Shown in pieces: positions 1 through 6,020 of a DNA stretch of 7,475 nt. The stretch comes from Candidatus Bathyarchaeota archaeon (lineage in GTDB: Archaea; Thermoproteota; CALKCG01; B24; JAGTQN01), in assembly GCA_018396395.1 (NCBI GenBank), contig JAGTQN010000082.1, forward strand, positions 1-7,475, given 5' to 3'. The position numbers and the translations under genes are program-made. The notes beneath the pieces were generated by a model. The model was not told where the DNA came from and did no database searches. It saw nothing but the letters and a program-made list of their open reading frames with translations. Position 1 is the first letter of the stretch. Each line of letters starts with the position of its first letter.

Positions 1-1
1 G

Positions 2-91
2 GCATTGATCAGGGACCTAGAGAAACTGGAGAAAGAACTGGGGTATGGTGGGATGGAAGAAGGGAAGCTGGACTGGACTAGGCTAGGCTAG
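2..91 (+). CDS. Possible 3' end of an upstream gene (partial)
   Basis: Reading from base 2 gives 29 codons followed by TAG at 89-91. The first part (ALIRDLEKLEKELG) is charged and helix-like and reads like real protein, while the other two + strand frames stop earlier (frame 3 at once, frame 1 at 79-81). The last codons fall in the GGCTA repeat, so the C-terminus may have been altered by slippage. No family can be recognised from so short a piece. If real, the gene ends 50 bp before the integrase and on the same strand, so it may belong to the same integrated element. This is an inference from reading frame and composition only. Confidence 0.35.
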   Translation, partial: ALIRDLEKLEKELGYGGMEEGKLDWTRLG

Positions 92-120
92 GCTAAGGCT
101 AGGATTAGGAATCGAATCGA
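80..120. repeat. GGCTA pentamer tandem repeat and decayed neighbours
   Basis: Three perfect GGCTA units lie at 81-95. A fourth follows at 97-101 after one inserted A, then come related GGATTA/GGA units and an ATCGA pair at 111-120. The array sits in the gap just before the integrase and overlaps the stop of the possible upstream gene. It looks like slippage-generated simple sequence. No function is evident. Confidence 0.7.
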
Positions 121-141
121 AGCTTAAGGAAGGTATTATAG

Positions 142-1611
142 ATGGATCTGGGAAGCGGTGGGGCCTCGGAACATGGAGGCATCGGAAGGAGCTTTTCGCA
201 TTCGCATTCTAGTCCCTTAGGTACGAAGCCAGATCCCTCCATCGTTCCCAAGCAGCCCCAGGCTTCCCTTTCCAATTCCAATTCCAATTCCAATTCCAAA
301 GCCCCATCCATCCCCATCCCCATCCTATGCCCAGAATGCGGATCTTCTAAGGCTTGGAAGGATGGAAGGCGCCTCACGGATCGGGGCTTCGTGCAGCGAT
401 GGCTCTGCCGTAAATGCGGTTATAGGTTCAGCCTTCGCGATACGGAGGCTTATTCTTCGGCTTCGAAGTCGAAGGATGAGGGAGGCTACGAATTTAAGCC
501 TTTAGCCAAGGATTCCGATCGGTTTCCTGGAAGCCCCGATGCCCTGGAATCGATAAAGGGGGCTTCGATTCCGATTCCAGGTTCAGATCCAGGTCCAGGC
601 AAAAAATTAAATCCCTTAAGCATCGATAACAGAGGTTGCCAAGTATGCGTTCCGGAAGGCGGATCGAAAAACTTGGCTCCCGCGGAATCAAAGGAGAAAG
701 TAGCCACGCGGGAGGGCACGGCCGACGCAGCGACCGTTTACGGGGAAATCACTGAGTTCCTTTGGTGGATGAAGAAGCAAGGCTATAAGGAGGCTACGAT
801 CGTTGGCAGAGGTTCAAGGCTGAGGAGACTTGTGAAACTTGGGGCAGACCTATTCAATCCCGAAAGCATTGCGGAAACGATAGCAAAACAAGATAACTGG
901 AGTGAAGCCAGGAAGGAAGGCATGGTTTACGCATACGACCTCTTTGCGAAGTGGAAGGGCATAAAATGGGAAAGACCGATCTATAAACCCCCAAGAAAGC
1001 TGCCCTTCATACCACTCGAAAGGGAGATTGACGACCTCATAGCGTCATGTAACAAGTATATAGCCACATTTCTACAATTGGGTAAGGAGACGGGCGCTAG
1101 AGCTGGAGAAATATACGGCTTGAAATGGTTTGATATAGACTTTGAGAATAGGGTTTTGACATTCGTGCCGGAGAAGGGGAGCGATCCGAGGGCTTTCAAA
1201 ATGTCCGGAAGATTAATAGCTATGCTGAATAGGCTGTCGAGAGAGGGCGACGGCATCTTCGCCCATTACAAAAGCCTAAACTCGCTTAGACGCTGCTTCG
1301 AGAGATATAGGAAGAGGGCAGCCGACAAGTTTGGTAACCCCAGACTGCTGAGGATATCCTTCCATACGCTGAGGCATTGGAAGGCAACGATGGAATATGC
1401 CAGAACGAAGGACATACTTCACGTAATGAAAACCCTAGGACATAGGAGAATAGAGAATACGCTGATCTATACGCAACTCATAAAGTTTGAAAGCGATGAA
1501 TACATCTGCAAAACGGCAAAGAAGCCAGAAGAAGTCTCCGATTTGATAGAGAAGGGCTTTGAATACGTATGCGAACATGAGGGGCTTAAATTCTTCCGGA
1601 AAAGGAAGTGA
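142..1611 (+). CDS. Tyrosine recombinase/integrase with N-terminal zinc ribbon
   Basis: A 489-residue site-specific DNA recombinase of the phage-integrase family, expected to catalyse integration and excision of a mobile element at the adjacent tRNA gene. The catalytic residues are all visible: Arg320 (TGAR), a probable beta-hairpin Lys345 or Lys353, His408 and Arg411 (HTLRH), His434 (LGH) and the nucleophile Tyr443, so the enzyme looks intact. Residues about 200-280 resemble the helical core-binding domain. The N-terminus carries a CxxC...CxxC zinc ribbon (Cys63, Cys66, Cys89, Cys92) of the kind found in transposases and in some archaeal integrases. A low-complexity leader (HSHS, NSNSNSNS, IPIP) precedes it, and a poorly conserved linker (about 96-195) follows. 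ATG 142 is the only plausible start before the zinc ribbon. A purine-rich AAGGAAGG lies just upstream. The 3' end is 20 bp from the tRNA-Phe CCA end. Confidence 0.92.
   Translation: MDLGSGGASEHGGIGRSFSHSHSSPLGTKPDPSIVPKQPQASLSNSNSNSNSKAPSIPIPILCPECGSSKAWKDGRRLTDRGFVQRWLCRKCGYRFSLRDTEAYSSASKSKDEGGYEFKPLAKDSDRFPGSPDALESIKGASIPIPGSDPGPGKKLNPLSIDNRGCQVCVPEGGSKNLAPAESKEKVATREGTADAATVYGEITEFLWWMKKQGYKEATIVGRGSRLRRLVKLGADLFNPESIAETIAKQDNWSEARKEGMVYAYDLFAKWKGIKWERPIYKPPRKLPFIPLEREIDDLIASCNKYIATFLQLGKETGARAGEIYGLKWFDIDFENRVLTFVPEKGSDPRAFKMSGRLIAMLNRLSREGDGIFAHYKSLNSLRRCFERYRKRAADKFGNPRLLRISFHTLRHWKATMEYARTKDILHVMKTLGHRRIENTLIYTQLIKFESDEYICKTAKKPEEVSDLIEKGFEYVCEHEGLKFFRKRK
195..206 (+). repeat. TTCGCA hexamer pair within the integrase
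   Basis: Two perfect TTCGCA units followed by TTC encode the FSHSHS stretch near the integrase N-terminus. The pair is short on its own. It is listed because it belongs to a cluster of hexamer repeats across 195-323. Confidence 0.55.
270..299 (+). repeat. TTCCAA x5 hexanucleotide microsatellite in the integrase
   Basis: Five perfect TTCCAA units in tandem encode an alternating Ser-Asn run (residues about 44-52). Because the unit is six bases, gain or loss of units keeps the reading frame and only changes the length of the disordered leader before the zinc ribbon. Confidence 0.95.
302..325 (+). repeat. Interrupted CCCCAT hexamer repeat in the integrase
   Basis: Three CCCCAT units (302-307, 312-317, 318-323) are interrupted by a 4-base CCAT. 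They encode the SIPIPI segment just before the zinc-ribbon cysteines. A further decayed pair (GATTCC x2, 567-578, followed by CAGGTT/CAGATC/CAGGTC variants to 599) encodes SIPIPG and DPGPG in the linker. Confidence 0.7.
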
Positions 1612-1612
1612 A

Positions 1613-1625
1613 GTGTCGCGGGCCG
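1613..1625. repeat. 13-bp near-copy of the tRNA-Phe 3' end (possible attachment-site remnant)
   Basis: GTGTCGCGGGCCG at 1613-1625 matches GTGCCGCGGGCCG at 1634-1646 in 12 of 13 positions. The second copy is the 3' end of the tRNA-Phe gene seen from the + strand (C74, discriminator, acceptor strand and start of the T stem). The two copies are offset by 21 bp. This copy begins two bases after the integrase stop codon. A partial tRNA duplicate next to an integrase is what recombination at a tRNA attachment site leaves, but a chance GC-rich match cannot be excluded. Confidence 0.5.
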
Positions 1626-1631
1626 ATGTAA

Positions 1632-1708
1632 TGGTGCCGCGGGCCGGACTTGAACCAGCGACAATCCGGTCTTCAGCCGGACGCTCTCCCAGGCTGAGCT
1701 ACCGCGGC
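1632..1708 (-). tRNA. tRNA-Phe (anticodon GAA), CCA encoded
   Basis: Read on the minus strand this folds as a complete cloverleaf. The acceptor GCCGCGG pairs with CCGCGGC, and the D stem GCTC pairs with GAGC around a GG-containing loop. The anticodon stem TCCGG/CCGGA encloses the loop CTGAAGA, giving anticodon GAA for phenylalanine. A 5-nt variable loop and the T stem GCTGG/CCGGC around TTCAAGT follow. The tRNA body is 74 nt (1635-1708), with discriminator A and a genomically encoded CCA (1632-1634). There is no intron. The 3' end faces the integrase gene, making this the likely integration target. A transcript past CCA would run antisense to the integrase 3' end, and the only T-rich stretch in that direction (TTCCTTTTCC) lies inside that gene. 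Confidence 0.96.
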
Positions 1709-1734
1709 ATCAACATCTTTCCCGAAAAGATTCC

Positions 1735-1741
1735 TAATAAG
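1735..1741 (-). promoter_or_regulatory. TATA-like box for tRNA-Phe
   Basis: On the minus strand the sequence reads CTTATTA, centred about 30 bp before the first tRNA base. This is the usual distance between an archaeal TATA box and a transcription start at or near the mature 5' end. The assignment rests on position and base composition only. Confidence 0.5.
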
Positions 1742-1779
1742 CTTTTTTAGTGAAGGATCCAATCCATATTTTGGGCCGC

Positions 1780-1797
1780 ATATAATCCTTCCTGAAA
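1780..1797 (+). promoter_or_regulatory. TATA box of the coiled-coil / DUF373 / phosphorylase operon
   Basis: ATATAAT at 1780-1786 is a strong archaeal TATA box. A start about 25 bp downstream (near 1810) would leave a leader of roughly 20 nt, which contains AAGGAAGGG directly before the ATG at 1830. TATAATCCTTC followed by CTGAAA is nearly repeated before smc (6085-6102). Confidence 0.6.
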
Positions 1798-1829
1798 AGC
1801 TATGGCAGGGCCCTAGGTAAAAGGAAGGG

Positions 1830-2777
1830 ATGGATACTTCCGAAGAGCTTTCCCGAAGGCTTTCCGCCATAATGGAGGAAATAAGGGATCGTAGATTCCA
1901 AAGATTCCAGCTATTAAGGGAGATTCTTCGGCTCCATGGTCGGAGGAAAGAGCTAAACAAGGAAAGGAGGGGCATAAGGGAGCAACTTTCCTCAATAAGG
2001 AGTAAGTACAGAGACCTTCGGGAGAGTCTAGGAGAGCTCCGTTCCCAGATGGAGGCGCAGAAAAAGGAGCTCCAGGAGAAACGCGAGGCGATTGCAAAAC
2101 TAAGCCAGAAGTTAAGGGCTAAGGAAGCTCAGCTCAGCCTTTCGCCGGAGGAGGTTGAGAAGCGCCTCCAAGAAATCGAATGGCAAGTCCAAACGAGCCC
2201 TACGAACATAGAGGTTGAGAAGCGCCTCATGGAAGACTGGAAGAGGCTCGAGGAGGAAAGACTTAGGCATGGGGAGATCAAAAACCTTAGGAAGGCTCTC
2301 CTCGAGGCCATCGCCCAAAGGAAAGCCCTACAGCTTTCGCTAGCATCGACTCGTGAATCCCTAGGGAAGCTTCTAGAAGCCAGAAGGGAACTCAGGGAAG
2401 CCATGGAGGGCTACCTCGAGAAGGACGAAAAGCTTCGCTTAGAGGTTGAAGGGCTAAGAAAGGAGTTTCTCGATAGGCGGGAAGCCATCAATCGCCTTGA
2501 TCAGGAGATTGGAGCCCTTTCCTCAGAGGCCGAGGAGATCAGGGAACAGATAGCCGAAATTGAAAGGAGGGCAAAGGAGCAAAAGATGAAGGAGGTCGCA
2601 GAAGCTGTACGAGAGAGGGTGAGCAAGGGTGAAAAAATCACCCTCCAGGAACTCCAGATCCTCCTGGAGGTTCAGGAAGGGGAAGAAAGGGTAATGGATG
2701 TGGATGTGGATGAGGATGAGGATGAGGATGAGGATGAGGATGAGAAGGGGGAGCCGAGGAGGGAGAAGATGCCTTGA
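1830..2777 (+). CDS. COG1340-type archaeal coiled-coil protein with acidic tail
   Basis: A 315-residue, highly charged protein that is almost wholly helical coiled coil, without signal peptide or membrane segments. It matches my recollection of the conserved archaeal family COG1340 (function unknown): a central IEWQVQTSP motif (residues 116-124) followed by an E-rich segment, and a C-terminal GEKITLQEL motif (267-275) that is typically the end of the protein. Here a 25-residue tail follows, with an Asp-Glu dipeptide run (about 290-305) coded by a hexamer repeat, then a basic end. ATG 1830 has AAGGAAGGG immediately upstream. It is the first gene of a three-gene operon, and its TGA overlaps the TTG of the next gene. 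Such proteins are sometimes labelled phosphoserine phosphatase or SMC-like, but neither function is supported here: no catalytic or ATPase motif is present. Confidence 0.85.
   Translation: MDTSEELSRRLSAIMEEIRDRRFQRFQLLREILRLHGRRKELNKERRGIREQLSSIRSKYRDLRESLGELRSQMEAQKKELQEKREAIAKLSQKLRAKEAQLSLSPEEVEKRLQEIEWQVQTSPTNIEVEKRLMEDWKRLEEERLRHGEIKNLRKALLEAIAQRKALQLSLASTRESLGKLLEARRELREAMEGYLEKDEKLRLEVEGLRKEFLDRREAINRLDQEIGALSSEAEEIREQIAEIERRAKEQKMKEVAEAVRERVSKGEKITLQELQILLEVQEGEERVMDVDVDEDEDEDEDEDEKGEPRREKMP
2151..2228 (+). repeat. 18-bp exact direct repeat, 60-bp period, in the coiled-coil gene
   Basis: The 18 bases GAGGTTGAGAAGCGCCTC occur at 2151-2168 and again at 2211-2228, exactly 60 bp (20 codons) apart and in the same frame, both encoding EVEKRL. 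They flank the family's IEWQVQT signature. Coiled-coil proteins often repeat residues, but exact identity at all wobble positions suggests recent copying or gene conversion. Confidence 0.85.
2694..2744 (+). repeat. GAGGAT hexanucleotide microsatellite encoding an Asp-Glu run
   Basis: Five perfect GAGGAT units (2712-2741) are preceded by the variants ATGGAT, GTGGAT, GTGGAT (2694-2711) and followed by a partial GAG. In frame this gives alternating Asp-Val then Asp-Glu residues in the C-terminal tail. Unit gain or loss would change the tail length without a frameshift. Confidence 0.95.
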
Positions 2778-4039
2778 GCATCCAAGGGTCTGAAAGGGAG
2801 GCTGGGAAAGGGGACAGGCAAAGGAAAGCAAAAGAGCAAGCGACGGCTGAGGAGAAGATGGAAGCCAAGGAGCCCAAGAATATCCTCATCCTATGCGTCG
2901 ATAGGGACGATGATGTTGGGGAGAAGACGGGCTTAAGAACTCCTATATTAGGAAAGGAACAGGTCCTTAACGCTGCCATCCAACTCATAACTAAGGATCC
3001 TGAGGAAGCCGATGCCAATACCCTCTTTGAGGCCATCCGGATCTTCGAGAGCCTCAGGGCCAGGGCCGTCGATGAGAAGTATGAGGTCGCTGCCGTGGCT
3101 GGTAGCAGCCTTGGAGGCTTAGAAGCCGATAGGAAAATCGCAAGGGAGGTCCAAGAGGTCGTCAAACGATCCTCGGCAGAGGCCATCATCCTTGTGTCCG
3201 ATGGCTTTACGGATCAGGACGTCTCCCCCATCATCCAATCTTATGCACCAATCGTAAGCGTCAGGCGCTTCGCCGTGAAGCACAGCGAATCCCTTGAAAT
3301 GAGCTGGCTCATCCTCTCAAGGTACTTGGCTATGCTCTTCAACGATCCAAGGTATACGAGATGGACCTTGGGAATACCGGGACTGGCGCTCGTCATTTTC
3401 AGTACCTTCTATGTCCTCAACCTCCTTTTTCCGGAAAGTAGCTTCCTTGCCTACGCAAGCATCACCATCCTAGCCCTTCTGGGATCCGTCCTGATAGTGA
3501 AGGGCTTTCGTATCGATAAAGCCATGGCCCTCGTAATATCGGAAGTGGCAGCCAGGCCGGCGATTCTCATAAAGGTCTTCAGCCTCATAGCTGGTCTGGT
3601 CGTTTGCATCTTGGGCATTACCCAGGGAGTAAGCCTTGTCCCCAAGCTCGTCCCTCCAGAGTACCTTACGGATCCCATGACAGCCCTTAACCATATTAAT
3701 CTCCTTGCAGCAGCCTTCATCGACGTAAGTGTCCTTTACATAACGATAGGGATCGTCATCCTTTTCTTAGGCAGGATTTTATACGCATCCTTTGTCCGAA
3801 GCCCCCAGGTATGGTCTAATCTCGCAGCCCTTGTAGCCAGCATCCTCACGGGCGAAACCCTTCGTCGAACGACAGGAATTCTGAGGGAGATCCCTACCAG
3901 TCCCCTTGATCCCTCAGTCCTTGTCTTCTTCCTTTGGATAGCCTTCAGCATCCTCACGATGATCGCAAGCACTATAGTCATCCACAGGCTAAGGAGGGTC
4001 TACAGAGATCGCCTGACGAGGTTCGAGGGAGATGGCTAA
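2774..4039 (+). CDS. DUF373 family (COG2237) archaeal integral membrane protein
   Basis: A 421-residue protein of a widespread archaeal family of unknown function. The soluble N-terminal half carries the hallmark CVDRDDD (41-47) followed by G-TG-RTP-LG, then a GSSLGGLEADRK segment (110-120), VSDGFTDQDV (141-150) and the SVRRFAVKHS stretch. Five or six membrane segments follow, at roughly 200-219, 223-243, 264-284, 309-333 and 380-403, with a weaker one near 345-361. The end is short and basic. The start is uncertain. TTG 2774 overlaps the upstream stop as TTGA and has GAGGAGGG about 10 nt upstream, giving a 28-residue Lys/Glu-rich leader. ATG 2858 (Met29) gives the N-terminus usual for the family, but its purine-rich site is only about 3 nt away. 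It overlaps the following phosphorylase gene by 8 nt, so the genes are probably translationally coupled. Family membership is confident; biochemical role is unknown. Confidence 0.88.
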   Translation: MSIQGSEREAGKGDRQRKAKEQATAEEKMEAKEPKNILILCVDRDDDVGEKTGLRTPILGKEQVLNAAIQLITKDPEEADANTLFEAIRIFESLRARAVDEKYEVAAVAGSSLGGLEADRKIAREVQEVVKRSSAEAIILVSDGFTDQDVSPIIQSYAPIVSVRRFAVKHSESLEMSWLILSRYLAMLFNDPRYTRWTLGIPGLALVIFSTFYVLNLLFPESSFLAYASITILALLGSVLIVKGFRIDKAMALVISEVAARPAILIKVFSLIAGLVVCILGITQGVSLVPKLVPPEYLTDPMTALNHINLLAAAFIDVSVLYITIGIVILFLGRILYASFVRSPQVWSNLAALVASILTGETLRRTTGILREIPTSPLDPSVLVFFLWIAFSILTMIASTIVIHRLRRVYRDRLTRFEGDG

Positions 4040-4913
4040 TTCCCAGCCTTGCCATAAAAAGCCCAAAGGAGAACCCGAATACGAATCTAAGCCAGATGGT
4101 TCTTCGATAGCCATTATAGGGGGAACGGGCTTCGAGAAAGCCCTATCCAGTCCACGACTGATGGAGGTCGAAACACCGTTTCATTATAAGCCTAAGGTCT
4201 ATTTGGGTGAAGTCTCTGGCTATCCGGTTATCTTCCTGCCTAGGCATGGCCTCAGCCATGAGTTCCCGCCCCATAAGGTCCCATATAAGGCGAACATATG
4301 GTGCCTAAGGCATCTAGGCATCGAAAGGATTGTGGCTACAAACCTAGTTGGTTCTATAAATCCCTCCCTCAAGCCAGGGGATTTGGTCGTTCCCCACGAT
4401 CTCATCGATTTTACGAAGGGTAGGGACGCCACCTTCTACGATGGAACGCCGGTTGTTCATATAGACTTTACGAAGCCCTACTGTCCCCAGATTAGAAGGG
4501 CCCTTATCCAGGCTATCAAGGGGCTGGGAGAAAAGGTTTGGGATAGGGCAGTATACGTATGCACGGAGGGACCTCGATACGAGACTCCAGCCGAGATACG
4601 CATGTTCCGTAGGCTAGGCGCTGACATAGTAGGCATGACCTCATGCCCCGAGGCATCCCTCGCAAGGGAATTGGGTCTCTGCTATGCTTCCATATGCCTT
4701 GTTTCGAACATGGCAGCTGGAATGCAGAGGAGGCTAACCACGAAGGAAGTCATGAAAGTTGCTGAAGAAAGGGGAGGGATTCTCCTTAGGGCTATAGAAG
4801 AAACCCTAAGGCTTATTCCTAAAGCCCGGAGATGCGGATGCCGAAGGTCCCTAGATGAGGCTTCCCTCCGATCAAACGGAACCTTGAAAGTAGCCTTCCA
4901 AAGCCTCCTGTAG
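4032..4913 (+). CDS. Methylthioadenosine/purine nucleoside phosphorylase family enzyme (probably 6-oxopurine type)
   Basis: A 293-residue trimeric-type nucleoside phosphorylase that splits a purine nucleoside with phosphate, used in purine salvage or methylthioadenosine recycling. Visible motifs are the phosphate loop IGGTGF (29-34), RHG (71-73) with HEFPPHKVPYKANI, NLVGSI (104-109), TEGPRYETPAEIR (178-190), GMT-CPEASLARE (201-213) and SNMAAG (225-230). In human MTAP the last region holds two Asp residues that recognise the 6-amino group; here they are Asn226 and Ala228, and YET replaces the MTAP serines. This resembles PNP or methylthioinosine phosphorylases, so inosine, guanosine or methylthioinosine are likelier substrates than methylthioadenosine. 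A CGC motif (Cys268, Cys270) near the C-terminus matches the CXC redox motif of hyperthermophile homologues. ATG 4032 is the only in-frame start, giving a 24-residue extension before the family core. The gene converges on the next one across 51 bp of AT-rich sequence, with only a weak T-rich stretch (about 4939-4953) for termination. Confidence 0.92.
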   Translation: MANSQPCHKKPKGEPEYESKPDGSSIAIIGGTGFEKALSSPRLMEVETPFHYKPKVYLGEVSGYPVIFLPRHGLSHEFPPHKVPYKANIWCLRHLGIERIVATNLVGSINPSLKPGDLVVPHDLIDFTKGRDATFYDGTPVVHIDFTKPYCPQIRRALIQAIKGLGEKVWDRAVYVCTEGPRYETPAEIRMFRRLGADIVGMTSCPEASLARELGLCYASICLVSNMAAGMQRRLTTKEVMKVAEERGGILLRAIEETLRLIPKARRCGCRRSLDEASLRSNGTLKVAFQSLL

Positions 4914-4964
4914 AATCAGGTTGCACATAGAGAATAATTAGGTATTGTTATTAGAAGAATCGGA

Positions 4965-6020
4965 TCAAAGATCGAAAGTAAACCTCCTAGCTCCGTCTCG
5001 GCAGACGAGAACCGTATCTTCGACCCTAAATCCCCCAAAACCCTTTATGTAGATCCCCGGCTCCACAGTGACCACATATCCTTCTTTAAGGATTTCCGTC
5101 TCATGCTGGCTTAAGGAGGGGGGTTCATGAACCTCGAGTCCTAAACCATGTCCAAGGGAATGGATGAACCTTTCCCCATAGCCAGCCTTAGTAATGATGT
5201 CCCTGGCGATGGAGTCGGCCTCCTTACAGCTTATTCCGGCTTTCAATCCTTCAAAGGCCTTGCTCTGAGCCCTTTTGACGATATCTAGAAGCTCTATAGC
5301 CTTCTCCGTAGCCCTAGGAAGCAAGAAGGTCCTCGTCATGTCGGAGGCGTAGCCTTCCACAGTGGCTCCTAGGTCTACGACCAAGACATCCCCTTCTTGG
5401 ATAGTCCTGCTGGAAGCTGTGGCATGGGGCATGGCCGCCCTGGGACCCGAAGCCACGATCGTTGAAAAAGCCGTTCCATCGGAGCCCTTCTTCCTCATTT
5501 CATACTCTGCTATGGCGGCTAAGAGGCGCTCCTCGACTCCAATCCTCAAGGATTCCCTAAGGGCCTTCATGCCAAGGCTTGTAAGCTTGCAGGCGTAGGC
5601 TATTTTCTCGATTTCGCCTTCATCCTTCACCTTCCTAAGGTTCCAGAGATGCCCCATTCCATCCTTCAGCTCCAACTCGAGCCTTTCCTTGAGGAGCTGG
5701 GCGGATGAGAATTCTAGACTATCGAAGAAGACCTTCCTAGCCTTCATATCCGCCAGGAAAGCAGCCACCCTTTCAAAAATCCTTTCTCCAGGTCTCAGCT
5801 CTATGATCTGGCAGCCCTTCGCCCTTTCTTTTGCTTCCTCAAGGCCTAGGGGACTTACGAGGAGCTGGGGATCCCCCGTTTCAGGAAGGAGGAGGAAACC
5901 CTCCGAGGATCCGGTGAGATAAAGGACATTCTTCATCTTAGAAATAAGGAAGCATTGAAAGCCCTCTTCGACCATTTTCTGGCGAAGCCTTTCGAGGCGC
6001 CTCTTAGTTTCAAAGACCAT
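4965..6020 (-). CDS. pepQ: M24B metallopeptidase, Xaa-Pro dipeptidase (prolidase) type
   Basis: A 351-residue cytosolic peptidase expected to cleave Xaa-Pro dipeptides with two divalent metals (Co, Mn or Zn). It has the family's two-domain plan: a creatinase-like N-terminal domain (about 1-125) and a pita-bread catalytic domain. The five metal ligands are present: Asp216 (DLGA), Asp227 (SDMTRT), His291 (GHGLG), Glu320 (VEPG) and Glu334 (RVED). His199 (MPHA) and His298 (EVHEPP) fit the usual accessory histidines. Length is normal for archaeal prolidases. The start at Met1 gives the usual first helix (RLERLRQKM). A later Met16 is possible but would remove most of that helix. The gene is divergent from smc and shares its promoter region. 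Substrate choice between dipeptidase and aminopeptidase P is inferred from length and overall resemblance only. Confidence 0.93.
   Translation of the reverse strand: MVFETKRRLERLRQKMVEEGFQCFLISKMKNVLYLTGSSEGFLLLPETGDPQLLVSPLGLEEAKERAKGCQIIELRPGERIFERVAAFLADMKARKVFFDSLEFSSAQLLKERLELELKDGMGHLWNLRKVKDEGEIEKIAYACKLTSLGMKALRESLRIGVEERLLAAIAEYEMRKKGSDGTAFSTIVASGPRAAMPHATASSRTIQEGDVLVVDLGATVEGYASDMTRTFLLPRATEKAIELLDIVKRAQSKAFEGLKAGISCKEADSIARDIITKAGYGERFIHSLGHGLGLEVHEPPSLSQHETEILKEGYVVTVEPGIYIKGFGGFRVEDTVLVCRDGARRFTFDL

Noticed and set aside
270..299. Short repeats considered as a CRISPR array
   Set aside because: The units are contiguous hexamers with no spacers, so they are a microsatellite.
105..377. 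Minus-strand reading frame with Glu-Leu repeats
   Set aside because: It is the antisense of the TTCCAA repeat within the integrase; the real frame has the zinc ribbon and catalytic residues.
1559..1750. A 63-codon + strand reading frame with a VPRAGLEPATIRSSAGR stretch
   Set aside because: It is a translation of the antisense of the tRNA-Phe gene, a well-known false protein.
1830..2777. The coiled-coil gene as a second SMC or Rad50 fragment
   Set aside because: It has no Walker A, Q-loop or hinge, and its central and C-terminal motifs fit the COG1340-type family.
2523..3189. Minus-strand frames with Ile-Leu-Ile-His or His-Pro repeats
   Set aside because: These are antisense shadows of the GAGGAT repeat across the coiled-coil and DUF373 genes.
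4914..4964. Hairpin terminator in the convergent gap
   Set aside because: No stable hairpin with a T-run is visible; only a weak T-rich stretch near 4939-4953.
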